64,000 bases of DNA from positions 1,364,001 to 1,428,000 of the forward strand of contig NZ_CP101989.1 in the NCBI RefSeq assembly GCF_024508275.1, read 5' to 3'. The notes beneath the pieces were generated by a model. It did no database searches. It saw only the letters and a program-made list of their open reading frames with translations, and was not told the DNA's origin. The first letter of the stretch is position 1, and every line of letters begins with the position of its first letter. The position numbers and the translations under genes are program-made. This stretch comes from Cellulomonas wangsupingiae (GTDB taxonomy: Bacteria > Actinomycetota > Actinomycetes > Actinomycetales > Cellulomonadaceae). Positions 45,423 to 54,714 of the stretch are shown here, piece after piece.

Positions 45423-45886
45423 GCCGTCACCGTGCTCCACCCGTCGCGGGCGGCGAGGAACGTCCGCGCCGCGTCCTGCGCGCCGCTCAGCGTGTGGTGC
45501 GCGCCCCAGCCGCACTGCACCTCGTTGGCCGCGGGCACCTCGTCCGCCCCGAGGACGTCGGTGAGCGTCGCGGCGACGAGGTCCTGGACCTCGTCGAGCG
45601 TCCAGCGGCCCTCGAGCATGAGGTAGAAGCCCGTCTGGCACCCCATGGGGGAGAAGTCCAGGACGCGGTCGGAGTGGTTGCGCGAGTGCTCCGCGAACAG
45701 GTGCTCCAGGGAGTGCACGGCGTCCATCTCGAGGTGCCCGACGTTCGGCTGCGTGAACCGCACGTCGAACTTGGAGATGACGTCCCCGTGGGGGAGCTCC
45801 TTGAGGTCCGCGAGCCGGATGTACGGCGCGACGACGGTGCGGTGGTCCAGGTTGAACGACTCGACGTTCATGCGCGGTGTGTCCAC
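45419..45886 (-). CDS. luxS: S-ribosylhomocysteine lyase LuxS
   Basis: A LuxS of about 155 residues. The metal ligands are visible: [10 protein letters not shown] (HxxEH) and the Cys in VQCGWG, with [11 protein letters not shown] carrying the catalytic Cys. It cleaves S-ribosylhomocysteine to homocysteine and DPD, the autoinducer-2 precursor. The GTG at 45886 is six bases after CACACT, matching the leaderless pattern of this window; ATG at 45871 ([10 protein letters not shown]) is the alternative and gives 150 residues. It is the first gene of the luxS-mtnN unit. Confidence 0.93.
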   Translation of the reverse strand: MDTPRMNVESFNLDHRTVVAPYIRLADLKELPHGDVISKFDVRFTQPNVGHLEMDAVHSLEHLFAEHSRNHSDRVLDFSPMGCQTGFYLMLEGRWTLDEVQDLVAATLTDVLGADEVPAANEVQCGWGAHHTLSGAQDAARTFLAARDGWSTVTA

Positions 45887-45962
45887 CCGACAAGTGTGGG
45901 GCACGGCGCGCCCGGGTGCCCGTGCGTCCGCAGGGCGGGCGCAGGGCGTGCGCCGCCGCAGG

Positions 45963-46856
45963 TCAGCGGGCGCGCAGCTCCACGAGCACGCGCGGCAGCT
46001 CGGCGAGCAGCTCGCGCGCGAGGTAGCCGTGCGGTCCGACCGCGGCGGCGAGCCGGTCGCCGGCCACGCCGTGCGCCTCGACACCGAAGCACGCCGCCTG
46101 CTCGGGGCTCGCACCGCGGGCGAGCAGACCGCCCACGGCTCCCGCCAGCACGTCACCGCTGCCGGACGTGCCGAGCCCGGAGTACCCGGTCGACGCGCGC
46201 CAGCGCCGCCCGTGGGGCTCCGCGACGACCCCCGCGCACGCGACGACCACGCCGTACTCGTCGGCGATGCGCGCGGCGACCGGCACCTCGGCGTCGTCGC
46301 GGCCCTCGTCCGCGGTGTCCGGGTCGTCGTCCAGGAGGCGGCCCGCCTCCGCGGTGTTCGGTGTGAGCACCGCGCGGCCGCGCACGGCGTCCCGGACGTC
46401 GTGCGCGTCGCGCAGGACGCCCAGGGCGAACGCGTCGAGGACCAGCGGCGTCGTGTCAGCCGTCCCGGCGACGACCGCGCGCAGCAGCGCGAGCGTCCCG
46501 TCGGGCTCGTCGAGGCCCGGGCCCACCACGACCACGTCGGCGCGCTCGAGCTCGGCGTCCAGCCCGTCGCCGGGCCCGGTGACGGCGCCGCCGGGCCCCT
46601 CCGGCAGGCCGATCACGCCCGCCTCGGGGATCGCGACGGCCAGCGGCCCGGCCACCGAGGCGGCCACGCCCAGGGTCAGGCGTCCGGCGCCCACCCGCAG
46701 GGCCGCGAGCCCCGCGAGCATCACCGCTCCGGGGGTGGACCTGGCGCCGCCGAGCACCAGGACCCCGCCGCGGGCGTCCTTGCCGCCCGTCGGCTCCGGG
46801 AGCGGGTGCTCGCGCAGCAGCGCGGGAGTCAACGTCGCGTCAGCCACCGGTGTCAC
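45963..46856 (-). CDS. nnrD: ADP-dependent NAD(P)H-hydrate dehydratase
   Basis: The 297-residue protein is a ribokinase-fold dehydratase (YjeF C-terminal type) that repairs hydrated NAD(P)H. Motifs include [15 protein letters not shown] near 24-38, [11 protein letters not shown], and [20 protein letters not shown], whose Asp is catalytic. The epimerase half is absent and must be encoded elsewhere. GAGGGG lies a few bases before the GTG at 46856, which overlaps the phosphatase gene by 17 bases; GTG at 46847 is possible too. Confidence 0.9.
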   Translation of the reverse strand: MTPVADATLTPALLREHPLPEPTGGKDARGGVLVLGGARSTPGAVMLAGLAALRVGAGRLTLGVAASVAGPLAVAIPEAGVIGLPEGPGGAVTGPGDGLDAELERADVVVVGPGLDEPDGTLALLRAVVAGTADTTPLVLDAFALGVLRDAHDVRDAVRGRAVLTPNTAEAGRLLDDDPDTADEGRDDAEVPVAARIADEYGVVVACAGVVAEPHGRRWRASTGYSGLGTSGSGDVLAGAVGGLLARGASPEQAACFGVEAHGVAGDRLAAAVGPHGYLARELLAELPRVLVELRAR

Positions 46857-47586
46857 CCGTCCCCTCGTGCTCGGTGATCGTGGCGTCGAGCTCGGCCAGG
46901 TGCGCCACGTCGTCGAACAGGCCCAGCCGCCACGCGTCGTCGACGCGGTCCAGGCGCGTGACCGAGGCGTTGCGGACGCTGCGCTCGCGCACCACGGTCA
47001 TGAGTTCGTCCTCGGTGAGCTCCTCCAGCACGTAGCGCAGCAGCATGACGACCGCGTCGTGCGAGACGACGAGCACACGCCGGCCGGCCTCGCGCCGCTG
47101 CAGGTCGCCCAGCGCCGCCCGCAGGCGCAGCGCCACGTCGGCCCACGACTCGCCCCCGGGCGGGCGGTGGTACATCTTGCCGAGGTGCCGGCGCCGCTCC
47201 GCCTCCTCGGGGTGCCGCGCCCGGACACCGCGCCAGGTCAGCCGGTCGAGGATGCCCAGCTCCCGGTCGCGCAGGCGCTCGTCGAGGTGCACCGGCACGT
47301 CCAGCCCCGCCTCGCCCAGCGCGAGGAGCGCCGTCTGCTGCGCCCGGACGTACGGCGAGCACCACACGACCTCGGGCCGGTCGTCCGCCGGCAGCCCGGC
47401 CAGCCACGCGCCGAGGGCACGGGCCTGGTCCTCGCCGCGCTCCGACAGCGGGGTGTCGGCGTCGCGCGTCGTCACGTCGACGACCAGGGCCTCCTCCCGC
47501 TCGGCACGGGACGCCGCGACGTTGCCGACGCTCTCGCCGTGGCGCACGAGCACGAGGCTCGTGGGCGTCGTGGCGAGGGCGCTCAC
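46840..47586 (-). CDS. Histidine phosphatase family protein
   Basis: This 248-residue protein has the catalytic VRHGESVGN near residues 14-22, PLSERGEDQA, and the second His in VVSHDAVVM. It may act on a sugar phosphate, nucleotide or protein. It lies between a small membrane protein and the nnrD gene, overlapping both, so it may belong to metabolite repair, but that is a guess. GTG at 47586 overlaps the previous stop as GTGA. Confidence 0.88.
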   Translation of the reverse strand: MSALATTPTSLVLVRHGESVGNVAASRAEREEALVVDVTTRDADTPLSERGEDQARALGAWLAGLPADDRPEVVWCSPYVRAQQTALLALGEAGLDVPVHLDERLRDRELGILDRLTWRGVRARHPEEAERRRHLGKMYHRPPGGESWADVALRLRAALGDLQRREAGRRVLVVSHDAVVMLLRYVLEELTEDELMTVVRERSVRNASVTRLDRVDDAWRLGLFDDVAHLAELDATITEHEGTGDTGG

Positions 47587-47822
47587 CGGCCGCTGCGCTC
47601 CTCGATCGCCGGCAGGATCGTGGTCGGGATCGCGAAGGCCAGGCCGAAGGCCAGGATCCCGGCGGTGACGAGCCACGGACCGGCCGACGCCCCGGCGTCG
47701 AACCCCAGCGTCAGCAGCGCGAACGACCCCACGAACAGCAGGAGGCACAGCACCCCCGTCGCGGCGCGCGAGGGGGCCTCCGGCGCGGCGTCCGGCGTGT
47801 CCGGGATGTGGTCGTGGGCCAT
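47583..47822 (-). CDS. Small two-helix membrane protein
   Basis: The 79-residue protein has a Pro/Ala/His-containing start and two helices (VLCLLLFVGSFALLTLGF and WLVTAGILAFGLAFAIPTTIL). I do not recognise it. AGGAGG lies four bases before the ATG. It leads the unit with the histidine phosphatase and nnrD, overlapping the next start. Confidence 0.7.
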   Translation of the reverse strand: MAHDHIPDTPDAAPEAPSRAATGVLCLLLFVGSFALLTLGFDAGASAGPWLVTAGILAFGLAFAIPTTILPAIEERSGR

Positions 47823-47913
47823 GGGTCCTCCTGGGTCGTGACGGGCAACGCAGCGCCAAGTATCACCGGGCGGCAGGGCGGGGGCACGTCCGGAGGCTCG
47901 GTGCGGTGCCGGC

Positions 47914-48861
47914 TCAGCGCATCGGCAGCGCGCGACGACCGCGCGGCCCGTAGGCGGGCAGGTGCCCGAGGTGCGCGGCCGCGAGCAGCACGAGCACGCG
48001 CTGGCGGTGCCCCTGCCAGGGCGCGAGCAGGTGCAGCATGCCCGCGTCGTCGGTCCGGCGCCCGGTCAGGGCCCAGCCGACGAGGTGCGGCAGGTGGGCG
48101 TCGCCGACCTGCACGGCGTCGGGGTCGCCCAGCGCGCGGGCGGTCACCTCCGCGGCGGTCCACGGGCCGATGCCCGGCACGGTGCGCAGGCGGCGCGCGA
48201 GCTCGGCGGGTGCGAGGTCCGCGCGGAACGCGTGCGCGACCGCGGCGGCACGGCGCACGGTGTCCGACCGCTGCGCGTCGACGCCGGCCGCGCGCCACTC
48301 CCACACGGGGAGCGACCCCCAGACCGGCGGGGGCGGCGCGACGTGCAGGCGCGCGGGCGCGGGTCCGGGTGCGGGCGTGCCGTGCCGCACGACGAGCCGG
48401 CGCCACGACGCCATCGCGTCGAGGCCGACGACCCGCTGCTCCAGCACCGCCGTCACCACAGCCGCCCACACGTCACCGCCGCGCGCGAGGCGCAGACCGG
48501 CGTACGTGCGGTGCGCGCGCGCGACGACCGGGTGCAGCGCCGCGGCGAACCCCGTCGGGTCGTCGCGCAGCCCCAGCAGGCCGGGGACGTCGGCGAGCAC
48601 CTCCTCGGCTGCCGGGCCCCACGCGTCGGCGCGCACGCCCCCGGCCGCGGGGCGCAGCCGCAGCGTCGCGGGCCCGTCCCCGCGCCGGGTCGCGTGCCAC
48701 ACCTCGCCGGGGGACGAGTCCCAGGTCGGGTCACCCGCGCCTCGCCGCAGCCGGCCGAGCGTGCGGCGCACGTCGAGGCCGGGCGGGCAGGCGACGACGA
48801 CGTGGGCGTCGCCCGTCGCGACGTCCGTGCTCGTGCGCGGCGGACCGGTGCTCGTGGTCAC
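47914..48861 (-). CDS. AlkA-like DNA-3-methyladenine glycosylase
   Basis: A 315-residue HhH-GPD protein. The helix-hairpin-helix LRTVPGIGPWTAAEVTARAL and following Asp in VQVGDAHLPH are the catalytic elements of alkylbase DNA glycosylases; VTAVLEQRV is also typical. It removes alkylated bases in DNA. The N-terminal part is a short beta-rich region. The GTG at 48861 is six bases after CATGCT, a leaderless arrangement. Confidence 0.85.
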   Translation of the reverse strand: MTTSTGPPRTSTDVATGDAHVVVACPPGLDVRRTLGRLRRGAGDPTWDSSPGEVWHATRRGDGPATLRLRPAAGGVRADAWGPAAEEVLADVPGLLGLRDDPTGFAAALHPVVARAHRTYAGLRLARGGDVWAAVVTAVLEQRVVGLDAMASWRRLVVRHGTPAPGPAPARLHVAPPPPVWGSLPVWEWRAAGVDAQRSDTVRRAAAVAHAFRADLAPAELARRLRTVPGIGPWTAAEVTARALGDPDAVQVGDAHLPHLVGWALTGRRTDDAGMLHLLAPWQGHRQRVLVLLAAAHLGHLPAYGPRGRRALPMR

Positions 48862-48919
48862 CGGACCAGCATGCACCCGCGCGTCCGGCCCTCCGCGACG
48901 CGGAGGTGGTCCCACGGCG

Positions 48920-49324
48920 TCACGGGTACGCGACGTGGTCGGCGCGACCCGTGAGCGCGGCGAGGACGATCTCGTTGCCGTCGAGGTCGCGCACGTGGGC
49001 GTACCGGCCCTGGTCGTCCGCAGCGGTGTGGTGCGGGGGCGCACCCAGCGCCGTGCAGCGCTCCACGGTCGCGTCCAGATCCTCCGGGCCGAGGTAGAGG
49101 ACGAGGAACGGGCCGGTGCCACCCTGCCGCCCGACCGGGTCCCCGGGCCCGGCCGGACGCACCCAGAGCCCTGCGTCGGTCAGCCCGCCCGGCCCGACGT
49201 GCAGCAGGGGGAAGTCGCCGAAACGGCCCTCGAACAAGGTGACGAACCCGAACGCGTCCCGGTAGAAGGCCGCGGCGGCGGCGAGGTCGCTGGTCAGGAG
49301 CGTGGCGCGACCGAAGGTGATCAT
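48920..49324 (-). CDS. VOC-family protein (glyoxalase/bleomycin-resistance fold)
   Basis: The 134-residue protein has the paired beta-alpha-beta-beta-beta units of vicinal-oxygen-chelate proteins: LLTSDLAAAAAFYRDAFGF at the start and YAHVRDLDGNEIVLA at the end, where His and Glu would bind metal. The substrate is unknown. The ATG at 49324 is six bases after TAGGTT, so its mRNA is probably leaderless. Confidence 0.85.
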   Translation of the reverse strand: MITFGRATLLTSDLAAAAAFYRDAFGFVTLFEGRFGDFPLLHVGPGGLTDAGLWVRPAGPGDPVGRQGGTGPFLVLYLGPEDLDATVERCTALGAPPHHTAADDQGRYAHVRDLDGNEIVLAALTGRADHVAYP

Positions 49325-49385
49325 GCGCTGAACCTAGGGGGCGCCACCGACACCGCCCCGACGCCGCTGCTCCGGTGCCCGCGTC

Positions 49386-49760
49386 TCAGTGCCCGCGCAG
49401 CTGCTCGATCGCGCGCCGGTCACGCTTGGTCGGGCGGCCCGCGCCGCGGTCGCGCTGCCCGGCCACGGCCACCTGCGTGCGCGGCGGCGGGACGGGGGAG
49501 CGGTCGAGGTAGGACGCCTGGGCGACCTCGGCCGACACGCGCTTGACGAGCAGGCGCTGCACGACGACCAGCCGCTCCCGCGCACCGCCGCGCACCTGCA
49601 CCTCGTCACCGGGGACCACCTGGGTGGCGGGCTTGGCGCGCTCGCCGTTGACGCGCACGTGGCCCGCGCGGCACGCCGCGCCGGCGGCGGACCGGGTGGG
49701 GAACAGGCGGACGGCCCACGTCCACGCGTCGACGCGCACCCGTCCCTGCGGCTCGGCCAC
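49386..49760 (-). CDS. S4-domain RNA-binding protein, Hsp15-like
   Basis: A 124-residue protein with an N-terminal S4 domain (VRVDAWTWAVRLFPTRSAA, then GHVRVNGERAKPATQVVPGDEV) and a basic tail ending KRDRRAIEQLRGH. It matches the Hsp15/YlmH-like heat-shock proteins that bind the 50S subunit with stalled peptidyl-tRNA. GGAGG lies six bases before the GTG at 49760. Confidence 0.88.
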   Translation of the reverse strand: MAEPQGRVRVDAWTWAVRLFPTRSAAGAACRAGHVRVNGERAKPATQVVPGDEVQVRGGARERLVVVQRLLVKRVSAEVAQASYLDRSPVPPPRTQVAVAGQRDRGAGRPTKRDRRAIEQLRGH

Positions 49761-49832
49761 CGCGCACCTCCGTCCGGGACCTGCGAGCGCCGGTCCTGGA
49801 CGCCAGCCTGCCACGCGCAGGCGGGTCGGACG

Positions 49833-49848
49833 GTGAAACGCTTCGACG
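49833..49848. promoter_or_regulatory. LacI-type operator upstream of the CE3 esterase
   Basis: GTGAAACGCTTCGACG is identical to bases 4637-4652 before the GH43 gene. An exact 16-base match outside coding sequence before two secreted plant-wall enzymes is strong evidence for a common regulator. Confidence 0.6.
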
Positions 49849-49948
49849 GTCCCGTCGCACGAGGCACACCGCCACGCTCGTCGGCGGGTGCCACCGGTGC
49901 CCGCCGCGGGCCTGGCCCGTGGGGTCCGTCGTCGAAGGAGCCGGTCGC

Positions 49949-51070
49949 ATGACCCACCACCCGCTGCGCCGCGTCGGTGCGGTGCTGCTCGGCCTCGCCC
50001 TGCTCGTCCTCGCCGGCGCCCTGGCCACCGCTCCGGGCGCTGCGGCGGCCGATCCCGTGCGCGTCATGGCCCTCGGCGACTCGATCACCGGCTCGCCCGG
50101 CTGCTGGCGCGCCCTGCTGCACCGCGACCTGACCGCCGCCGGGTACCAGGTCGACATGGTCGGCACGCTCCCGGCGCAGGGCTGCGGGATCACCCACGAC
50201 GGCGACAACGAGGGCCACGGCGGCGCGCTGGTCACGAACGTCACCGCGTCCGGCGAGACGGCCGCGTGGTTCGCCGCGACCCGTCCCCAGGTCGTCCTCA
50301 TGCACTTCGCGACGAACGACGTGTGGAGCGGCCGCAGCAACGCCCAGATCCTCGACGCGTGGACGACGGTGGTGCGGCAGCTGCGTGCGGTCGACCCGCA
50401 CGTGGTCGTCGTGGCCGCGCAGATCATCCCCGTGGCCCCGCCCACCTGCGCCGACTGCCCCGCGCGCACCGCGTCGTTGAACGCCGCCGTCCCCGGGTGG
50501 GCCGCGGCGACCTCGACGGCCGCGTCGCCCGTCCTCGTCGTCGACCACGCGACGGGCTGGGACCCGGCCCGCGACACGTCGGACGGGGTGCACCCGAACG
50601 ACGCGGGCACCGCACGCATGGCCGCGACGTGGCTCCCGGCCGCGGAGCGCGCCCTCGCGCTCGTCGGCGGTGCGACCCCGACGGTCTCGCCGACGCCGAC
50701 GGTCTCGCCGACCCCGACCCCGAGCCCGACGCCCACGTCGACCCCCGGTCCGACGCCCACCTCGACCCCGCCCCCCGGCGGCGCGTCCTGCACGGCCGTC
50801 TACACGGTCGCGAGCCAGTGGCCGGGCGGGTTCGTCGCCACCGTGCGGGTCACGAGCGGCCCCTCGCCGGTCACGGGCTGGGCCGTGCGCGTCGACCTGC
50901 CGGACGGTCGGGTCGCGAACGCATGGAGCAGCACGGTGTCGGGCACCGCGCCCGTCACGTTCACGCCGGCCGCCTGGAACAGCGCGCTCGGGGCCGGTGC
51001 GTCGACGGAGCTCGGGTTCCAGGGCACCGGCAGCCCGACGCCGGGGACGGTCACCTGCACGGCCCGCTGA
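49949..51070 (+). CDS. Secreted CE3-type SGNH esterase with CBM2
   Basis: The 373-residue protein has a signal peptide (about 1-34), an SGNH hydrolase domain with S45 in ALGDSIT, and D212 and H215 in SDGVHPND, as in CE3 acetyl xylan esterases. A Thr/Pro/Ser linker (about 241-275) with tandem repeats in the DNA leads to a CBM2-like cellulose-binding module at the C-terminus, ending with Cys in TVTCTAR. It should remove acetyl groups from xylan at the cell surface or outside. AAGGAG precedes the ATG. The shared operator upstream ties it to the xylanases. Confidence 0.88.
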   Translation: MTHHPLRRVGAVLLGLALLVLAGALATAPGAAAADPVRVMALGDSITGSPGCWRALLHRDLTAAGYQVDMVGTLPAQGCGITHDGDNEGHGGALVTNVTASGETAAWFAATRPQVVLMHFATNDVWSGRSNAQILDAWTTVVRQLRAVDPHVVVVAAQIIPVAPPTCADCPARTASLNAAVPGWAAATSTAASPVLVVDHATGWDPARDTSDGVHPNDAGTARMAATWLPAAERALALVGGATPTVSPTPTVSPTPTPSPTPTSTPGPTPTSTPPPGGASCTAVYTVASQWPGGFVATVRVTSGPSPVTGWAVRVDLPDGRVANAWSSTVSGTAPVTFTPAAWNSALGAGASTELGFQGTGSPTPGTVTCTAR

Positions 51071-51081
51071 CGGGCCGGGAC

Positions 51082-51129
51082 GCGCGGCGACCCGCGGACC
51101 GCGCGGCTCACCGTCACCGGTCGCCGCGC
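51082..51129. terminator. Hairpin between esterase and pgi
   Basis: GCGCGGCGACC at 51082-51092 pairs perfectly with GGTCGCCGCGC at 51119-51129; CCCGCGGAC and GTCCGCGGG close by allow another fold. The 78-base gap between converging genes holds this structure only. Confidence 0.55.
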
Positions 51130-51148
51130 CGTCCGCGGGTCCAGGGTC

Positions 51149-52831
51149 TCAGCCCCGCAGCTCGAGGTACTTCTCGATGAGCGCGCGCGTCGAGGGGTCC
51201 TGCGCGGCGAGCGCCGCGGTGTCGCCCTGCACGGCGGGCGCGATCTCCATCGCGAGCTTCTTGCCGAGCTCGACGCCCCACTGGTCGAACGAGTCGATGC
51301 CCCACACGACGCCCTGCGTGAACGTGATGTGCTCGTAGAGCGCGATGAGCTGGCCGACGACCGACGGGGTCAGCGCGGGCGCCAGGATCGACGTCGTCGG
51401 CCGGTTCCCCGAGAAGACGCGTGCCGGCACGATCTCCTCGGGCGTCCCCTCGGCGCGCACCTCGTCGGCGGTCTTGCCGAACGCCAGCGCCTTGGTCTGG
51501 GCGAAGAAGTTGGCCAGGAACAGCGCGTGCACGTCCGTGCCGCCGTCGCTCAGCGGGTACGCGGGGGTGGCGACGGCGATGAAGTCGGCCGGGACCAGCC
51601 GCGTGCCCTGGTGGATGAGCTGGTAGAACGCGTGCTGGCCGTTGGTGCCGGGCTCGCCCCAGAACACCTCGCCGGTCTGCGTCGTGACGGGCGTGCCGTC
51701 CCAGTGCACCGACTTGCCGTTCGACTCCATCGTCAGCTGCTGCAGGTACGCCGGGAACCGGTGCAGCTGCTGCGCGTAGGGCAGCACGGCGTGGGTGTGC
51801 GCCCCCAGGAAGTTGACGTACCAGATGTTGAGCAGACCCATGAGGAACGGCACGTTGCGCGCGACGGGCGTGGTGCGCGCGTGCTCGTCGACGGCGTGGA
51901 AGCCGTCGAGCAGCTCACCGAACGCGTCGGGGCCGATCGCGATCGCCAGGGACGTGCCGATCGCGGAGTCGACCGAGTAGCGCCCCCCGACCCAGTCCCA
52001 GAAGCCGAACGCGTTGGCCGGGTCGATGCCGAAGTCGGCGACCTTGTCCAGCGCGGTCGACACCGCGACGAAGTGCTGCGCGACGGCGTCGCGGCGGGCC
52101 TCGTCGGTGTCGGCGATGTGCCCGCCGGCGAGCAGGGAGTCCCACAGCCACTGCCGCGCGAGGCGGGCGTTGGTCAGCGTCTCGAGCGTCGTGAAGGTCT
52201 TGGACGCGACGATGAACAGCGTCGTCGTCGGGTCGAGGTCCTGGGTCTTCTGAGCGAGGTCGGTCGGGTCGATGTTGGAGACGAACCGCACCTCGAGCTC
52301 GGGGGCGACGTACGGCTCGAGCGCCTCGTAGACCATGACCGGGCCGAGGTCGGACCCGCCGATGCCGATGTTGACGACCGTGCGCACGGCCTCGCCGGTC
52401 ACACCGGTCCACTCGCCCGAGCGCACCTTCTCGGCGAACTCGGCCACCTCGCCCAGGACGGCCTGCACGTCGTCGTCGACGTGCTGACCGTCGACCACGA
52501 GAGGGGGCTCCGCGTCGGCGGGACGACGCAGCGCGGTGTGCAGCACCGCGCGGTCCTCGGTGACGTTGATGTGCTCCCCGCGCAGCATCGCCTCGAAGCG
52601 GTCGGTGAGGTGGACGTCGTCGGCGAGGCGCGCCAGCAGGGCGAGCGTCTCGTCGGTCACGAGGTTCTTCGACAGGTCGACCGTCAGGTCCGCGACCTGC
52701 AGCGTCAGGCGCTGCGCCCGCTCGGGGTCCTCGGCGAACCAGGTGCGCAGGTCGGGGCGCAGCGTGCTCTCGTGCTCCGAGAGCGCCTGCCAGGCGCTCG
52801 TGGTCGTCGGGTCGATGGGCGGCGTCGGCAC
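51149..52831 (-). CDS. pgi: Glucose-6-phosphate isomerase
   Basis: The 560-residue protein has the phosphoglucose isomerase signatures [32 protein letters not shown] and [12 protein letters not shown] (each read in part), with the catalytic Glu and His regions intact. It interconverts glucose-6-P and fructose-6-P, the entry point for products of NagB and sugar kinases. Length matches the 540-560 residue class. AGGGAG is eight bases before the GTG at 52831. Confidence 0.96.
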   Translation of the reverse strand: MPTPPIDPTTTSAWQALSEHESTLRPDLRTWFAEDPERAQRLTLQVADLTVDLSKNLVTDETLALLARLADDVHLTDRFEAMLRGEHINVTEDRAVLHTALRRPADAEPPLVVDGQHVDDDVQAVLGEVAEFAEKVRSGEWTGVTGEAVRTVVNIGIGGSDLGPVMVYEALEPYVAPELEVRFVSNIDPTDLAQKTQDLDPTTTLFIVASKTFTTLETLTNARLARQWLWDSLLAGGHIADTDEARRDAVAQHFVAVSTALDKVADFGIDPANAFGFWDWVGGRYSVDSAIGTSLAIAIGPDAFGELLDGFHAVDEHARTTPVARNVPFLMGLLNIWYVNFLGAHTHAVLPYAQQLHRFPAYLQQLTMESNGKSVHWDGTPVTTQTGEVFWGEPGTNGQHAFYQLIHQGTRLVPADFIAVATPAYPLSDGGTDVHALFLANFFAQTKALAFGKTADEVRAEGTPEEIVPARVFSGNRPTTSILAPALTPSVVGQLIALYEHITFTQGVVWGIDSFDQWGVELGKKLAMEIAPAVQGDTAALAAQDPSTRALIEKYLELRG

Positions 52832-52932
52832 GTGGGTCTCCCTGGGGTTCTGGCGAGGTCTCCCGCCCACCGTAGGGCCGCCGGGGTGCTGCCCGCACGG
52901 GACGTCCGACGACGGCGGCTACCGTGGGGCGC

Positions 52933-53265
52933 ATGTCCCGCATCCCTGTCGCAGCGGTGTCGGCCGTCGGCCTCGTGCTCGCCTTCGCGCTCGCGCAGGG
53001 CACCGGCGTGCGGTGGCTGGGCGGCCTCGTGCTGCTCGCCACGGCCGCGTGGTGCCTGGTGGTCGCAGTCCCGCGGACCGGGTGGTGGCGTCCGCTCGGC
53101 GTGCTCGCCGTCGGGGTGGTGGTGTTCGCCGGTTCGCACGTCGCGACGGACGTGGTCGGACCGTGGCCCGCCGTGCTGACGGCCGCGGCCGTGCTCGGTG
53201 CGACGGGCTGGTGGCTCGTCGACCGGGCACGGCCGCGGGTGCGTGCGGGCGTCAGCGGTACGTGA
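52933..53265 (+). CDS. Small membrane protein of 110 residues
   Basis: The protein has three to four hydrophobic helices with short basic loops and ends RPRVRAGVSGT. I do not recognise it. TACCGT at 52920-52925 is seven bases before the ATG, consistent with a leaderless start. Its last 14 bases overlap the end of the pectate lyase gene on the other strand. Confidence 0.65.
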   Translation: MSRIPVAAVSAVGLVLAFALAQGTGVRWLGGLVLLATAAWCLVVAVPRTGWWRPLGVLAVGVVVFAGSHVATDVVGPWPAVLTAAAVLGATGWWLVDRARPRVRAGVSGT

Positions 53266-54547
53266 TGCTCGAGCTGCTGTAGCCGCAGGCGCTGGACGGG
53301 CCGGAGCCGATCTTGGACGGCTCGCCCGACGTGACGCCGCGGTACTCCTCGCAGATCACGATCTTGCGGGACGAGTCGTTCAGGATCGTCACGCCCGAGA
53401 TCGTGGCCTTGTCGCCGTAGTTGGAGTTGATCCCCACGAGCGACTTGCCCGGTGCGGTGACCTGCACGTTCTCGATGACGACGGTGCGTGCGTACTGCTT
53501 GGAGCAGTTGCCGCACGAGCGGTAGAGCTTGCCGAAGTCGGAGACCTGGAAGTTCTTGACGACGAACTTGCCCGGCCCGTTGTGCTGGAACACCTTGTCC
53601 GACGCGGACCTCGCGCCGCCGCCGTCGACGGTCATGACCTGCGAGGTCGACGAGCCCTTGAGGGTCGCGGCGTCCTCGCCGACGTCCTCCCACCAGACGT
53701 TCTCCAGCGTGCAGGTACCGGTGCAGTGCACGCCGTCGCCGGCACCGGTGCCGATGATGACGTTCTTGAGCACCGCGCCGTCGGAGAGCTGGAAGATCGG
53801 CGGCTGGGACTCGTCCTGGTCGCCCGAGGAGATGCCGTAGTACCGCACGAGGCGTCCGTCGAGCGTGCCGCTCACCTGGATGGTCGACGACACCTTCTGC
53901 TGCCCGGACGCCGAGGGCCACGACCCGAAGCCGCCGGACGGCGGGGACGTCGTGGGCGACGAGGTCGGCTGGGCGGTGGGGGTGGCGCCTGCTCCGACCT
54001 TCACGAGCTGCCACTGCTGGTTGTACTGGTTGTTGTCGGTGAGCTGCGTGATCGTGGCCCCGTCGACGGTGGAGCGGTCGGTGACGGTCAGCAGCTTGCC
54101 GGAGTGGCGGTTGTGCAGCCGGACGTACGCGCCGCTCGCGGAGTCGACGAGCTTGAACTGCTGGTTGTACCCGTTGAGGTCGGTGTACTGGCGGAACTCG
54201 CCGCCGTCGGACGTCGACCACCCCCACAGGTCGACGACCTTGCCGGAGTGCCGGGCCTTGAGCCGGTAGTACCCCGAGCCGGAGTCGACGAACTGCCACT
54301 GCTGCCACTGCCCGTCGTTGCGGGACCACTGCTGGAGGACCGCGCCGTCGGCGGTCGACGTGCCGGCGACGTCGAGGACCTTGCCGGACTGGCGGTTCAC
54401 GAGGACGTACCACGCGCTGGTGTCGACGCTCGCGGCGGACGCGCTGACGGCCGTGGCGAGGCCGAGCGTGCCGCCGAGGGCGAGCGCGAGAGCGGCGGCG
54501 AGCGCGACGCGGAACGGGCGTCGTGCCACCGGATGTCTAGGGGACAT
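53252..54547 (-). CDS. Secreted PL3 pectate lyase with N-terminal ricin trefoil
   Basis: This 431-residue enzyme has a signal peptide (about 1-39), a ricin B trefoil (about 40-185, [16 protein letters not shown] start as in the GH10 module), a Thr/Ser/Pro linker and a PL3 parallel beta-helix. The stretch GVHCTGTCTLENVWWEDV and DAATLKG are PL3 hallmarks; Lys and Arg residues in ARTVVIENV and later should serve catalysis. It cleaves polygalacturonate by beta-elimination with calcium. LacI-type operators lie before it. Confidence 0.93.
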   Translation of the reverse strand: MSPRHPVARRPFRVALAAALALALGGTLGLATAVSASAASVDTSAWYVLVNRQSGKVLDVAGTSTADGAVLQQWSRNDGQWQQWQFVDSGSGYYRLKARHSGKVVDLWGWSTSDGGEFRQYTDLNGYNQQFKLVDSASGAYVRLHNRHSGKLLTVTDRSTVDGATITQLTDNNQYNQQWQLVKVGAGATPTAQPTSSPTTSPPSGGFGSWPSASGQQKVSSTIQVSGTLDGRLVRYYGISSGDQDESQPPIFQLSDGAVLKNVIIGTGAGDGVHCTGTCTLENVWWEDVGEDAATLKGSSTSQVMTVDGGGARSASDKVFQHNGPGKFVVKNFQVSDFGKLYRSCGNCSKQYARTVVIENVQVTAPGKSLVGINSNYGDKATISGVTILNDSSRKIVICEEYRGVTSGEPSKIGSGPSSACGYSSSSITYR

Positions 54548-54565
54548 GTTCCTGCCTCTCGAGGA

Positions 54566-54641
54566 TGAAAGCGCTTGCCCGCGCAGACAACCACGCGGCG
54601 GGCGAGTGGTGAACCCCTCGCGGCGTGGTGAAACGTTGAAG
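54566..54641. promoter_or_regulatory. LacI-type operators between pectate lyase and PfkB genes
   Basis: TGAAAGCGCTTGCCC at 54566-54580 contains the palindrome AAGCGCTT, and GTGAAACGTTGAAG at 54628-54641 resembles the operator before the xylan enzymes. Both are in the divergent promoter region and could control either gene. Confidence 0.5.
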
Positions 54642-54714
54642 TCGTGGGAACCGCACGGACGCGGCGGCGGCAGGGGCCGACGCGCTGCCGGGAGTCGGCT
54701 GCGAGGATGCCCGC

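Noticed and set aside
50686..50765. Short tandem repeats within the esterase gene
   Set aside because: They encode the Thr/Pro/Ser linker between the SGNH and CBM2 domains; such repeats are normal in linkers and not a CRISPR array.
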